In this document: in pieces, positions 8,444-16,766 of the stretch
Layout: each line of letters opens with the position of its first letter
Position numbering within the stretch: position 1 is the first letter of the stretch
DNA from: Methanomicrobia archaeon JdFR-19
Lineage (GTDB): Archaea; Halobacteriota; Methanosarcinia; DSM-18856; Methermicoccaceae
NCBI GenBank assembly: GCA_002010075.1
Contig: MTMG01000016.1
Coordinates: forward strand, 86,962 to 150,961
Length of the DNA: 64,000 bases
Direction: 5' to 3'
Translations under genes and position numbers: made by a program
The notes under the pieces: model-generated
What the model was told of the DNA's origin: nothing
Databases searched by the model: none
What the model saw: only the letters and a program-made list of their open reading frames with translations

Positions 8444-9329
8444 GGTTAGCAAAGTAGTGGTTGGAAAGGAAGATGTTGTTGAGCTATTAACGGTCGCTCT
8501 CCTCTCAAGAGGACATGTGCTTCTTGAAGGTGTGCCAGGTGTTGCCAAAACTACAATCGCAAAGACATTTTCAGATGTTATAGGTCTCAAATTCACACGT
8601 ATCCAACTCACCCCAGACCTCATGCCAGCAGACATCATCGGCAGTGTGATCTATGACCAGAAATTGTCTGAATTCAGGGTGAGAAAGGGACCAATATTCG
8701 CAAACATCGTACTTGCTGATGAAATCAACAGAGCATCTCCGAAAACCCAGAGTGCGTTGCTCGAAGCAATGCAGGAGAGGCAGGTTACCATAGAAGGGAC
8801 GACGTACAAGTTAGACGAGCCCTTTCTTGTGATTGCAACCATGAACCCTGTCGAGCACGAGGGTGTGTATGCATTGCCATCAGCACAACTTGATAGATTC
8901 ATCATGAGAATCAGCATAGATTATCCAGAAAAGGAAGAGGAATTGAATCTTTTGAGAAGAAAACACGTTGAGAATACCGAAAACATTGAAAAACTGAAAA
9001 TCGAGCTTTCAGAGATATATGATGAAGTGAAAAAGGTGGCGGTGAGTGATGCAATCTTTGATTACATATATGAAATCGTATCAAAGACGAGGAATGATGA
9101 GAGGGTGAGATTGGGGGCGAGTCCAAGGGCAGCCGAACATCTCCTAATCACATCGAAATCACTCGCTTATCTGAGAGGGAGAGATTACGTGGTACCAGAT
9201 GATGTGAAGGAACTTGCACATTACGTCCTCTCTCATAGAATAATAATAAAGCCGGAGTATGGTATGGAGGGATTGTCAAAGGAAGGACTCATAAAAGAAA
9301 TAGTCGATGGAATAGAGGTACCAAAATGA
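8403..9329 (+). CDS. MoxR-family AAA+ ATPase
   Basis: A MoxR AAA+ chaperone-like ATPase. Walker A is LEGVPGVAKTT, Walker B ILADEINRASPKTQ, sensor 1 FLVIATMNPVEHEG, and the arginine-finger region ALPSAQLDRFIMR follows. The C-terminal lid contains the sensor 2 segment LGASPRAAEHL. MoxR ATPases are thought to help metal insertion or complex assembly together with von Willebrand A proteins, and the next gene encodes a DUF58 partner. ATG 8403 is chosen over earlier starts because only this and later codons precede conserved sequence. It ends with TGA in an ATGA overlap with the DUF58 gene. Confidence 0.9.
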   Translation: MEMNSKILEKIKNEVSKVVVGKEDVVELLTVALLSRGHVLLEGVPGVAKTTIAKTFSDVIGLKFTRIQLTPDLMPADIIGSVIYDQKLSEFRVRKGPIFANIVLADEINRASPKTQSALLEAMQERQVTIEGTTYKLDEPFLVIATMNPVEHEGVYALPSAQLDRFIMRISIDYPEKEEELNLLRRKHVENTENIEKLKIELSEIYDEVKKVAVSDAIFDYIYEIVSKTRNDERVRLGASPRAAEHLLITSKSLAYLRGRDYVVPDDVKELAHYVLSHRIIIKPEYGMEGLSKEGLIKEIVDGIEVPK

Positions 9330-10639
9330 ACATTGAACTGGACATCAAGAGGGAAGAGATAATAGTGTTGATAATACTGATTCTGTTTGCAGAGTCTTAT
9401 CTATTCAGGAATCTGATGCCAGCTGTTCTCGGATTTTTGATTCTGATGTATATAACGTACTTGAGAAAAGAATTCAGGCCAGTTGTAGATGTCCAATGGG
9501 AGTCATCAGAAAAAAGAATGGGGGGCGAGAGGGTAGTTGAGGGCACAAAGGTCTCATTTAGACTGAAAGTTAGAAACATGTGCGATAAGGGATTGAATGT
9601 GGAAGTTATACACAAACTTCCCATCGGATTCTGGGCAGAATCCATTTTCTTTCATCTTAATGGTCATGAGGAAAAGACTTTCAAGTATGATGTTATTCCT
9701 GTGAGGGGCAGGTATGAGATAGAAGCACCTACCCTTATTGTCTCAGACGTTCATGGACTGTACTATGAGGAGATTAAGATAGATTCAAAAATTGAGTTAG
9801 AGGTTTACCCCTCACTCGATGGGATAAGGAGAGATGTTGAAGCTGATGTTGGTGCAAGTATTCTACACACCAAATTGGGACTTCAGACATCCGAAATAGA
9901 TTCTTTGAGGAGATACCAACAGGGAGACGATTTGAAATACGTTGAATGGAAGGCAACTACACGTCTTGGCGACTTAGTTGTGAAGGATTTTTTGAGAGAG
10001 TGGGAGGGGGATGTGTATATAGTTCTCGATGCAGGTAGGAGTATGAGGAAGGGGAAGATATCGTATGCAACTACCCTTGCTCTCCAGCTTGCTCATCTTC
10101 TCCGCAACAACAGACTTGGATTTGTTGTTTATGATGACATAGGTGTTGTGCGCAGAATAAAGCCCACCAAGTCTGATGAACAAGTTGAGAATATAAGGAG
10201 AGTTCTTGGAATATCGTCCATTCAGTCTGAGTTGTGGGGGGTCAAAATTCCGAACATCAGAGTAGGAGAGGGAAGAGACTTCTTGAGGAAGATTAGATGT
10301 ATGTTGAAAGGCAGACAAGGATTTGCATCGGGCCTTATAGAGGCATTTTCAATCATCCCTCCATCGTATGTGATACTGATTGCAGACATAACTTCAAACC
10401 TATCTGAGCTTGTCAAGGTTTTGTGCGAAATTAAGAAGACACACCATGTGATTGTTTTGACACCAAACCCCATACTGTTCTATGATCCAGATAAACTTGA
10501 TACTGACTCTCTACTCTGGCTTTACAGAAGGTATGTAGAAAGGGAGAATATGTTGAACAAGCTTAACCGAATAGTACCAACCATCGATTTGGGGCCATCA
10601 GATATCGACATTGGTGAACTCTGGGAGGAAAGGATATGA
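9326..10639 (+). CDS. DUF58 domain protein (MoxR partner)
   Basis: A 437-residue protein with two N-terminal membrane helices (about residues 10-45), a beta-rich domain, and the DUF58 signature RRYQQGDDLKYVEWKATTR followed by VKDFLREWE. The segment VYIVLDAGRSM resembles a vWA-fold metal site. This arrangement is typical of the DUF58 protein encoded next to MoxR. The start overlaps the MoxR stop by four bases and the TGA overlaps the next start by four bases, so translation of the set is coupled. The role is inferred from context only. Confidence 0.85.
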   Translation: MNIELDIKREEIIVLIILILFAESYLFRNLMPAVLGFLILMYITYLRKEFRPVVDVQWESSEKRMGGERVVEGTKVSFRLKVRNMCDKGLNVEVIHKLPIGFWAESIFFHLNGHEEKTFKYDVIPVRGRYEIEAPTLIVSDVHGLYYEEIKIDSKIELEVYPSLDGIRRDVEADVGASILHTKLGLQTSEIDSLRRYQQGDDLKYVEWKATTRLGDLVVKDFLREWEGDVYIVLDAGRSMRKGKISYATTLALQLAHLLRNNRLGFVVYDDIGVVRRIKPTKSDEQVENIRRVLGISSIQSELWGVKIPNIRVGEGRDFLRKIRCMLKGRQGFASGLIEAFSIIPPSYVILIADITSNLSELVKVLCEIKKTHHVIVLTPNPILFYDPDKLDTDSLLWLYRRYVERENMLNKLNRIVPTIDLGPSDIDIGELWEERI

Positions 10640-11142
10640 TATCGATTGTGGCTGCTGTTGTGTGTGGTCTGATATTCGGTCTTAAAATACCGTTTACTGC
10701 TCCGCTTCTATTGTTCCTTTCAACAAGAAAGAACTTTTTGGTTTTGGGTATGTTTGCATATTTCTTAATACTGGGTTATGAAGCACAGGGACTTGATTTA
10801 TTCTCTCTCACATCGGTTGTTGCATCGTCTTTTCTGCTCTTCATAGAAGGTTTAAGGGGGAGATTTCTTTTCCATAGCATGCCTATCTATATTCTAATTG
10901 CGCTGGTTATATGTGGTCTCTTTATCAAACAGCTATTCCTCATAGGAGTCATCTTTTCAATTGTATACCTGATGTGGGAAGACAAGCCATCAAAAGGTTT
11001 GGTTGTAATCATATGTTTCATATGTGTTCTTGTTCTTGTTTTCAAATTTTCTCCAATGCCTCTGGTGGTGGCATTGGCTGGCGGGTTGTGTGCGATTATC
11101 TTTTGGGGCAATGTAAAACGGTTGAGTATGGTGCAACATTAA
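10636..11142 (+). CDS. Polytopic membrane protein, end of MoxR operon
   Basis: A 168-residue protein made almost wholly of hydrophobic segments, about seven possible membrane helices, without charged catalytic motifs I can identify. Its ATG overlaps the DUF58 TGA by four bases. It ends with TAA shortly before the mtr promoter and is the last gene of the MoxR operon. The family is unknown to me. Confidence 0.65.
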   Translation: MISIVAAVVCGLIFGLKIPFTAPLLLFLSTRKNFLVLGMFAYFLILGYEAQGLDLFSLTSVVASSFLLFIEGLRGRFLFHSMPIYILIALVICGLFIKQLFLIGVIFSIVYLMWEDKPSKGLVVIICFICVLVLVFKFSPMPLVVALAGGLCAIIFWGNVKRLSMVQH

Positions 11143-11143
11143 T

Positions 11144-11160
11144 CGAAAGGCTTAAAAACA
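11144..11160 (+). promoter_or_regulatory. mtr operon promoter (BRE/TATA)
   Basis: CGAAA followed by GGCTTAAAAACA resembles an archaeal BRE plus TATA element. Initiation would fall near 11178, leaving a leader of about 35 bases that holds a strong Shine-Dalgarno gggagga at 11199-11205 before mtrE. The position suits a highly expressed operon. Confidence 0.6.
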
Positions 11161-11211
11161 TTATCTTATTACACATTCCAAAAACTCATTGTTATTTGGG
11201 AGGAAGAAATA

Positions 11212-12120
11212 ATGGACATTATATTGGAGATGGGGATTGTTGCTCTTATGGGTGCAGCTGCAACAGTTGCTGGGGCTGCTGAGGACCTTGAGACTGATGT
11301 TGGTTCTCAGAGCAACCCAAACTCCCAAGTCCAGCTCGCTCCTCAAATGGGTAAGCCCCACAGACTCTACAATAAAGCAATATCGGGTGAGGCTCCAGCC
11401 TATGGTCTATGGTGCTCTACGGCAGGGGTTACAGCGGCAGTGTTGCTTGGTGTAAAAGCGTCTCCGATCGTTGCCATAGCATTGGGCTCTCTGGTTGGTG
11501 CATTTCTTTTGGGGATGTTTGCAATTCCCGCCCATCTGGGAAGAATTGCGAGTCAGAAAAGGTACAACCAGCCGATATACCTTGACATATTAAGAACGCA
11601 TGTATTCCCGATAATGGGGCATGGGTATGTGGCTGTGTTTGCAACGCTAGTTCTCTGTTACATTCTCCACTATATGCTGTTGCATCCGTTCACACTGCCA
11701 TTACTCGCTCTCATCTGGGGCATAACGCTTGGTGCAGTTGGTTCATCGACTGGTGATGTTTTCTATGGGGCTGAAAGACATTTCCAACAGCACGAGTTTG
11801 GAACTGGACTGAATGCTGCTTTTTCAGGAGATGTCGTGAGAAAAGCAGAGGCTGGACTCAGGTCTTCCATTGACAACGCATGGTTCTGTTCGAAGTTCGG
11901 AGGTCCTGTAACTGGATTGACATTTGGATTGATAGTGTTTCTTGATAATTGGAGAACCACTGTATTCCATCCTGATCTCGGATATGGGTGGTACGCTGTT
12001 GGACTTGGTGTTTTGATTGTCATAGTGCTGATAATGCTGAACTTTATGTTGGAGAAGTATGCGCGGAATACATATGGGCCTTACAAGACGCTTGAAGAAG
12101 TTGGAGAGGTGAGTGCATAA
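11212..12120 (+). CDS. mtrE: Methyl-H4MPT:CoM methyltransferase subunit E
   Basis: Subunit E of the membrane complex that moves the methyl group from tetrahydromethanopterin or sarcinapterin to coenzyme M while exporting Na+. The 302 residues hold about six membrane helices with the family's ETDVGSQSNPNSQVQLAPQM region near residue 28 and GHGYVAVFATLVLCY in the middle. MtrE together with C and D forms the membrane part associated with sodium transport. It is the first gene of mtrEDCBAFGH, the Methanosarcina-type order, with a strong Shine-Dalgarno. It ends with TAA, overlapping the ATG of mtrD by one base. Confidence 0.95.
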   Translation: MDIILEMGIVALMGAAATVAGAAEDLETDVGSQSNPNSQVQLAPQMGKPHRLYNKAISGEAPAYGLWCSTAGVTAAVLLGVKASPIVAIALGSLVGAFLLGMFAIPAHLGRIASQKRYNQPIYLDILRTHVFPIMGHGYVAVFATLVLCYILHYMLLHPFTLPLLALIWGITLGAVGSSTGDVFYGAERHFQQHEFGTGLNAAFSGDVVRKAEAGLRSSIDNAWFCSKFGGPVTGLTFGLIVFLDNWRTTVFHPDLGYGWYAVGLGVLIVIVLIMLNFMLEKYARNTYGPYKTLEEVGEVSA

Positions 12121-12812
12121 TGGAAGTAATACTACTGATTCTACTACTCATGATTGGAGGAATCTTGGTAACCGCAGCCGTCCATTTCGTTCCTGTCGGT
12201 GGCGCACCTGCAGCAATGGCACAGACAACGGGAGTTGGAACTGGTACGACGATGCTCGCAACTGGTTCTGGTCTTACCGGACTTGTGAGTGCTGGCTTCA
12301 TGATGGAGTCTGTTGGGTATGACATATCAAATCTGCCCTTAGTACTGGCTTCAGGTGCAGTCGGTGCTATGCTCATGATATGTATAACCATGCTCATGGG
12401 GAATATTGTTTACATATTTGGTGTTGGTGTTGTCCCATCCTCTGCTAAGGTGAAGTTTGATCCAATCACAAAGCTCAGACAAGACCTATATGTTTCCAAA
12501 GGCACAGAGGGACATGGAATCCCCACGGTATCGTTTGTGAGTGGAACGATTGGTGGATTGTTAGGAGGAATTGGAGGCTCTTTGGTTTATTGGACCCTTC
12601 TTGAAATCAATCATAATCCAGCCATGTCAGGGATATTCGCCATAGGGTTCTTCTTCTTGAATGCGGTGATTGCATCTTACAACATAGGTGGTACTATCGA
12701 GGGCTTTCATGACCCCAAGTTCAAGAGATTGCCAAAGGCAATTGTAGTCTCAACAGTTGCAAGTCTAATGTGTTCAATTGTTGCTGTTTTCATATCGACA
12801 GGAGGTCTGTGA
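12120..12812 (+). CDS. mtrD: Methyl-H4MPT:CoM methyltransferase subunit D
   Basis: Integral membrane subunit D, 230 residues with about six helices. Conserved stretches include VPVGGAPAAMAQTTGVGTGT near residue 25, the loop STGTEGHGIPT-like region (KGTEGHGIPTVSFVSG) and EGFHDPKFKRLPKA near the end. It starts one base inside the mtrE stop and ends with TGA just before mtrC, whose Shine-Dalgarno ggagg (12801-12805) lies in its last codons. Confidence 0.95.
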   Translation: MEVILLILLLMIGGILVTAAVHFVPVGGAPAAMAQTTGVGTGTTMLATGSGLTGLVSAGFMMESVGYDISNLPLVLASGAVGAMLMICITMLMGNIVYIFGVGVVPSSAKVKFDPITKLRQDLYVSKGTEGHGIPTVSFVSGTIGGLLGGIGGSLVYWTLLEINHNPAMSGIFAIGFFFLNAVIASYNIGGTIEGFHDPKFKRLPKAIVVSTVASLMCSIVAVFISTGGL

Positions 12813-12813
12813 A

Positions 12814-13638
12814 ATGACTGTTGCCGCTGGAGGAGAGGTTGGAGAGTTTGAGATTGACCCCAAACGAATTATGGTGATGGGTGTTGTAGGGGGTTTTGTT
12901 GGAGTATATCTTGTATCGCTGAACATTCTCCTTAATACCACAATATTTTCATTCTTTGCAGGGATTGGTGCAATCATGGCAATCATGTGGGGTGCCGACC
13001 AAGTGAGTCATGTGAGTAAGTATGGTCTTGGAACTGGTGTCCCATCGATAGGAATACTGGCAATAGGGATGGGCATCATCGCCACATTGTTTGGTCTTTC
13101 TATATCGTACAAACTCGGAGTTGATGCCATTGGCCCAGTGATAGGTTTTCTAACCTCATGTGCAATTGGGGCCGTGATAGGATATCTGGTAAATAGATTC
13201 ATCGGACTTAACGTTCCAATTCTTGTGAGTGCCACGCTACAGATAGCTGGTGCAGCCTCCCTTACACTTATAGCTCTGATGACTGCAGTATCTGGAAGTT
13301 ACTACTTCTTGGACATGGTCAGACATGTAATTGACCCTGGCTTTGTTGCACTGATCCTTATAACCAGTGGACTTGCAATACTGAATCCATTCAATGCCTG
13401 CCTTGGTCCTGATGAGAGGCAGAGTAGGACTATAACCCTTGCAAAAGTGACGGGTGCTATCGCCATGATACTGGCTGGTATTGCGGCCATTAGTTCAATA
13501 GGACTCATATCGGGATTCATAATACTGGCACTTGGCATTGCACTGTGGATTGTGTTCTTCATGAAGTTCTGGGATCTCACGAAAAGAGACGCATTTGCGG
13601 TATGGTGTACTGGACTACTACCTGAGGAGGAAGAGTAA
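12814..13638 (+). CDS. mtrC: Methyl-H4MPT:CoM methyltransferase subunit C
   Basis: Integral membrane subunit C, 274 residues with about seven to eight helices. Recognisable blocks are HVSKYGLGTGVPSIG near residue 67, GPVIGFLTSCAIGAVIGY, and ILNPFNACLGPDERQ near residue 192. The ATG at 12814 (MTVAAGGEV) is nine bases after ggagg, so the upstream in-frame start within mtrD is rejected. It ends with TAA directly before mtrB. Confidence 0.95.
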   Translation: MTVAAGGEVGEFEIDPKRIMVMGVVGGFVGVYLVSLNILLNTTIFSFFAGIGAIMAIMWGADQVSHVSKYGLGTGVPSIGILAIGMGIIATLFGLSISYKLGVDAIGPVIGFLTSCAIGAVIGYLVNRFIGLNVPILVSATLQIAGAASLTLIALMTAVSGSYYFLDMVRHVIDPGFVALILITSGLAILNPFNACLGPDERQSRTITLAKVTGAIAMILAGIAAISSIGLISGFIILALGIALWIVFFMKFWDLTKRDAFAVWCTGLLPEEEE

Positions 13639-13965
13639 ATGGCATCATTTGTTAGAGTTGCACCAGAACTCAATATAATTCTTGAGCCTATGGAGAGTGT
13701 AATTGCAAGTGAGAGAGAGGACTTGGTTTTGTTCTCTCTTGAAGCGATCTCAGAGAGGGTGGATGTACTCGAAGAGATTGCAGATGACCTCATGCATGCA
13801 TTGTGTCCGAGCGGTCCACTTCTAAGTGCTCTTAAAGGACGAGATAAAGCTGCATATCGGGGTGCCCTATTCACAGGCAGTTTCTACGGCTTTATAATTG
13901 GGCTTCTCGTTTGCTTCTTGGTGGCGATACTTATATACTATAAGCATTTGCTGGGAGGTCTGTGA
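13639..13965 (+). CDS. mtrB: Methyl-H4MPT:CoM methyltransferase subunit B
   Basis: Small subunit B, 108 residues. An N-terminal soluble region opens with MASFVRVAPELNIILEPM, a helical stretch follows, and one C-terminal membrane helix lies at about residues 80-101. The length and the single anchor match MtrB. It begins directly after the mtrC stop and its TGA abuts the mtrA start. Confidence 0.93.
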   Translation: MASFVRVAPELNIILEPMESVIASEREDLVLFSLEAISERVDVLEEIADDLMHALCPSGPLLSALKGRDKAAYRGALFTGSFYGFIIGLLVCFLVAILIYYKHLLGGL

Positions 13966-14688
13966 ATGGTTGAAAAAGTTGAGCCCCCCAAGGATTGGCC
14001 CCCCATTGTGGGAGAGTATTTTGTCGGGGATCCAAACTCATGCGTTGCAGTGACCACATTGGGTTCTCATCTTGGCAGTTTTCCTGTTGAGGTTGGTGCA
14101 GCAATCGCAGGTCCAACCAAAACAGAGAACATAGGTGTGGAGAGATTGATTGCCAACATCATATCAAATCCCAACATAAGATTTTTGATAGTGACAGGTT
14201 CTGAGGTCAAAGGACATCTAACCGGTGATGCAATCCTAAACATCCATAAGAATGGTGTTGAGAATCACAGAATAGTGAATGCACGAGGTGCTATTCCATA
14301 CATTGAGAATCTACCCGATGAGGCGATTGAGAGATTCCAGAAACAAGTTGAAATAATAGATTTGATGAACACCGAGGACAAGGATAAGATAGCAAATGCA
14401 ATTAAGGAGGCACTTGCAAAAGACCCCGGAGCGTATCCTGAGCCACCCATGGTGGTTGAACTTGCAGTAGAGGAGAAAGCCGAGGAGGAGGCATTTGAAG
14501 GATACAGACCTCTTGCAGCCGAACTAACCGACATCAAAGCAAGGATTGAGGAGATGGAGAGACAAATCGTTGAGTTGGGCATTCTTGAGAAGTATGCCGC
14601 TGGTGTGTATGCTGGAAGGATTGAAGGAGTCATGATAGGGCTTGTGATATCGCTTGTACTCCTCGGTCTCATAGTAGGAGGTGTGTGA
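13966..14688 (+). CDS. mtrA: Corrinoid subunit A of methyl-H4MPT:CoM methyltransferase
   Basis: MtrA carries the corrinoid that accepts the methyl group in the cytoplasm. Of 240 residues, the first 170 or so form the corrinoid-binding domain, with DWPPIVGEYFVGDPNSCVAV at the start and RFLIVTGSEVKGHLTGDAI in the centre. A linker rich in Glu and Ala and a C-terminal membrane helix (about 217-239) follow. In characterised MtrA a His ligates cobalt; His residues here in IHKNGVENHRIVNARGAIP are candidates. It ends with TGA. Confidence 0.95.
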   Translation: MVEKVEPPKDWPPIVGEYFVGDPNSCVAVTTLGSHLGSFPVEVGAAIAGPTKTENIGVERLIANIISNPNIRFLIVTGSEVKGHLTGDAILNIHKNGVENHRIVNARGAIPYIENLPDEAIERFQKQVEIIDLMNTEDKDKIANAIKEALAKDPGAYPEPPMVVELAVEEKAEEEAFEGYRPLAAELTDIKARIEEMERQIVELGILEKYAAGVYAGRIEGVMIGLVISLVLLGLIVGGV

Positions 14689-14689
14689 T

Positions 14690-14971
14690 ATGGATGAGGA
14701 GATGAACAAAGAGACTGGTAGTGAAGAGGCTGTTGGTGAGGAGAGTTATGTAACCGCTCCAGTCTCTGAGATAGGACTTCCGAGTGTGGCTGATCCTCAA
14801 CTTATGGGTCTGGACACAATCGTAGACAGGGCAAAATACAAAGCTCAACTGATTGCAAGGACAGAGAGATGGGTGTCTGCTGAGATGGCAACCGAGTCAA
14901 TAGGTTTCTTCATAGGATTCTTAGCTGCGATGGTCTTCGTGTTAATACCAATAATCTATTGGGTGGTGTGA
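14690..14971 (+). CDS. mtrF: Methyl-H4MPT:CoM methyltransferase subunit F
   Basis: Subunit F, 93 residues. An acidic N-terminus is followed by the MtrA/F-related segment LDTIVDRAKYKAQLIARTE and one C-terminal membrane helix (about 70-92). I choose ATG 14690 (MDEEMNKE), one base beyond the mtrA stop, with aggaggtgtg upstream. In some methanogens this sequence is fused to the MtrA relative; here it is separate. It ends with TGA. Confidence 0.92.
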   Translation: MDEEMNKETGSEEAVGEESYVTAPVSEIGLPSVADPQLMGLDTIVDRAKYKAQLIARTERWVSAEMATESIGFFIGFLAAMVFVLIPIIYWVV

Positions 14972-14974
14972 GCT

Positions 14975-15196
14975 ATGGAGCAAAAGACAATTCCACATGT
15001 TGTTGTGGACTACAAGGAGTATATGTCTCTGGTCGAGAGACTTGAAAAGATAGATGAAAAAATAGAGTTCGTTCATGCCGAATTGGCTCAACGGTATGGT
15101 AAAAAGGTCGGGAGAGACATAGGAATTCTTTACGGTCTTACCGTTGGAATTCTTATGTTTCTGATCTTCATCATGGTGAGAGCTACATTTGTGTGA
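14975..15196 (+). CDS. mtrG: Methyl-H4MPT:CoM methyltransferase subunit G
   Basis: Subunit G, 73 residues. It has a helical N-terminus VDYKEYMSLVERLEKIDEKI and HAELAQRYGKKVGRDIGILY, which is the recognisable core, followed by one C-terminal membrane helix. It lies between mtrF and mtrH as expected and ends with TGA. Confidence 0.92.
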   Translation: MEQKTIPHVVVDYKEYMSLVERLEKIDEKIEFVHAELAQRYGKKVGRDIGILYGLTVGILMFLIFIMVRATFV

Positions 15197-15206
15197 GGTG
15201 TGCTTT

Positions 15207-16145
15207 ATGTTTAAGTATGACAAGAGGCAACAAGTCTTTGAATTTGGGAAGATAAAGATAGGTGGACAGCCCGGAGAATATCCAACAGTCTGCTTCGGTA
15301 CCATGTTTTATGGGAGGCACAAGATCGTCGAGGATGAGGATAAAGGCATCTTTGATAAAAAGGCTGCAGAAGAGCTGTGGAACACTCAACTTGAGATGAG
15401 CGACGTAACTGGAGTTCCGGGCATGAACCAGATTGTGGGAGAAACACCAGAGGCTATTAAGAACTATATAGATTGGTTTGTTGAAATAGATGAAGAGACA
15501 GCATTCCTGATAGACTCGAGTGCTGCAGATGTTAGAGTGGCTGCTGCAGCCTACTGTGATGAGATTGGCGTATCTGACAGGGCGATATATAACTCAATAA
15601 ATGCTTCTGCGTCAGCCGAGGAGATTGAGGGGTTAAAGAACTCCAAGATCGACTCTTCGATTGTACTTGCCTTCAATGCAACTGACCCAACTGTGAAGGG
15701 GAAAATGGATGTGCTTGAGACTGGAGCTGGGCTTGTTGAGAAAGGACTTCTCAAAATCGCAGAAGAGTGTGGTATTACAAGACCCATCGTAGACGTAGCA
15801 GCAATGCCCCTTGGTGTTGGAGCTGGAGCATCCATTCGTTCAGTAATCACAGTGAAGGCATCTCTTGGTCTTCCAGCGGGAGGAGGTTTCCACAACACAG
15901 CAAGTGCATGGGACTGGATGAAGAAATTCAAGAAGCAATACAGAGAAGCGTATCCACCTACAGATATAGGAACGAATCTTATTGCCCAGATTCTCGGAGC
16001 AGACTTCTTGCTCTACGGTCCGATAGAGAATGCGAGATTGGTATTTCCAGCAGTTGCAATGGTTGACATAATGCTTGCTGAGAATGCTCAAGAGTTGGGA
16101 TTGAAAGTGCTTGAGGAAGAACATCCGATAAATAAACTGATATGA
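15207..16145 (+). CDS. mtrH: Methyl-H4MPT:CoM methyltransferase subunit H
   Basis: The catalytic subunit that transfers the methyl group from methyl-tetrahydromethanopterin or -sarcinapterin to the MtrA corrinoid, a TIM-barrel protein of 312 residues here. It opens with FEFGKIKIGGQPGEYPT, followed by GETPEAIKNYIDWFVEIDEE, ILAFNATDPT-like VLAFNATDPTVKGKMDVLE and ASLGLPAGGGFHNT. ATG 15207 follows gaggtg; an upstream in-frame start lies in the mtrG tail and is rejected. It ends with TGA and closes the operon. Confidence 0.95.
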   Translation: MFKYDKRQQVFEFGKIKIGGQPGEYPTVCFGTMFYGRHKIVEDEDKGIFDKKAAEELWNTQLEMSDVTGVPGMNQIVGETPEAIKNYIDWFVEIDEETAFLIDSSAADVRVAAAAYCDEIGVSDRAIYNSINASASAEEIEGLKNSKIDSSIVLAFNATDPTVKGKMDVLETGAGLVEKGLLKIAEECGITRPIVDVAAMPLGVGAGASIRSVITVKASLGLPAGGGFHNTASAWDWMKKFKKQYREAYPPTDIGTNLIAQILGADFLLYGPIENARLVFPAVAMVDIMLAENAQELGLKVLEEEHPINKLI

Positions 16146-16146
16146 G

Positions 16147-16758
16147 TCAGTAAATTTCGACCATAGACATAAACTCTATCCCATCGAGCCATTCAGCAAC
16201 CATACCGAAGGGGATACTGTCAATCAGTTCCTCAGGCAGTTTCTCCCCTTCCAAAACCCTCGCACCAACTAGACTTATGAGAGCGAGAGCCCCATCAACA
16301 TCTCCACTTTTTTCCTTCTCAAGTGCCTCGGAGACCAGTTTTTGAAGGGGTTTGGATTTGTCTATTTTCTCAAGGCTCTTTTTACAGGATTTTATAACAC
16401 CCAGAAGTGTGTTTTGTACTGAGGAAAACATTAAATCTGCATCTCCACCTATGGGCTCAACTCTGGACAGTACAATGTCCTCTATTTCCTCGAATGTTTC
16501 AAGAGCCCTCTTCTTTGAAATCCTTCTCTTTTTCATATCCCTCAGCACTTTGAGGCATGCAATTATTACATCTTCTTCCATACTGATGAAGAAGTCGTTG
16601 TCTGAATCGTCAAGGCTTTGCTTCTCGTTGAACCTCTCCCTGAAGCTCTGGACCCAGTTATCCCATCTTTCCCGAGTATAAAATCGGGGCTCTTCTTGAG
16701 TAACCATGTTGAAGTATGGGATATGTTCCATGATATAACTTTTATTGTTGTGGGACAT
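16147..16758 (-). CDS. Conserved archaeal protein, probably DUF2150
   Basis: A 203-residue, mostly helical soluble protein. The start region EEPRFYTRERWDNWV and the core EEDVIIACLKVLRDMKKRRISK resemble the DUF2150 proteins of methanogens and Archaeoglobus, an assignment I make from memory. No catalytic motif is visible. It begins eight bases after the tldD stop, so it is probably cotranscribed with tldD and lonB. Later ATGs at 16731 or 16707 are possible starts. It ends with TGA and converges on mtrH. Confidence 0.6.
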   Translation of the reverse strand: MSHNNKSYIMEHIPYFNMVTQEEPRFYTRERWDNWVQSFRERFNEKQSLDDSDNDFFISMEEDVIIACLKVLRDMKKRRISKKRALETFEEIEDIVLSRVEPIGGDADLMFSSVQNTLLGVIKSCKKSLEKIDKSKPLQKLVSEALEKEKSGDVDGALALISLVGARVLEGEKLPEELIDSIPFGMVAEWLDGIEFMSMVEIY

Positions 16759-16766
16759 CGAGTTTG

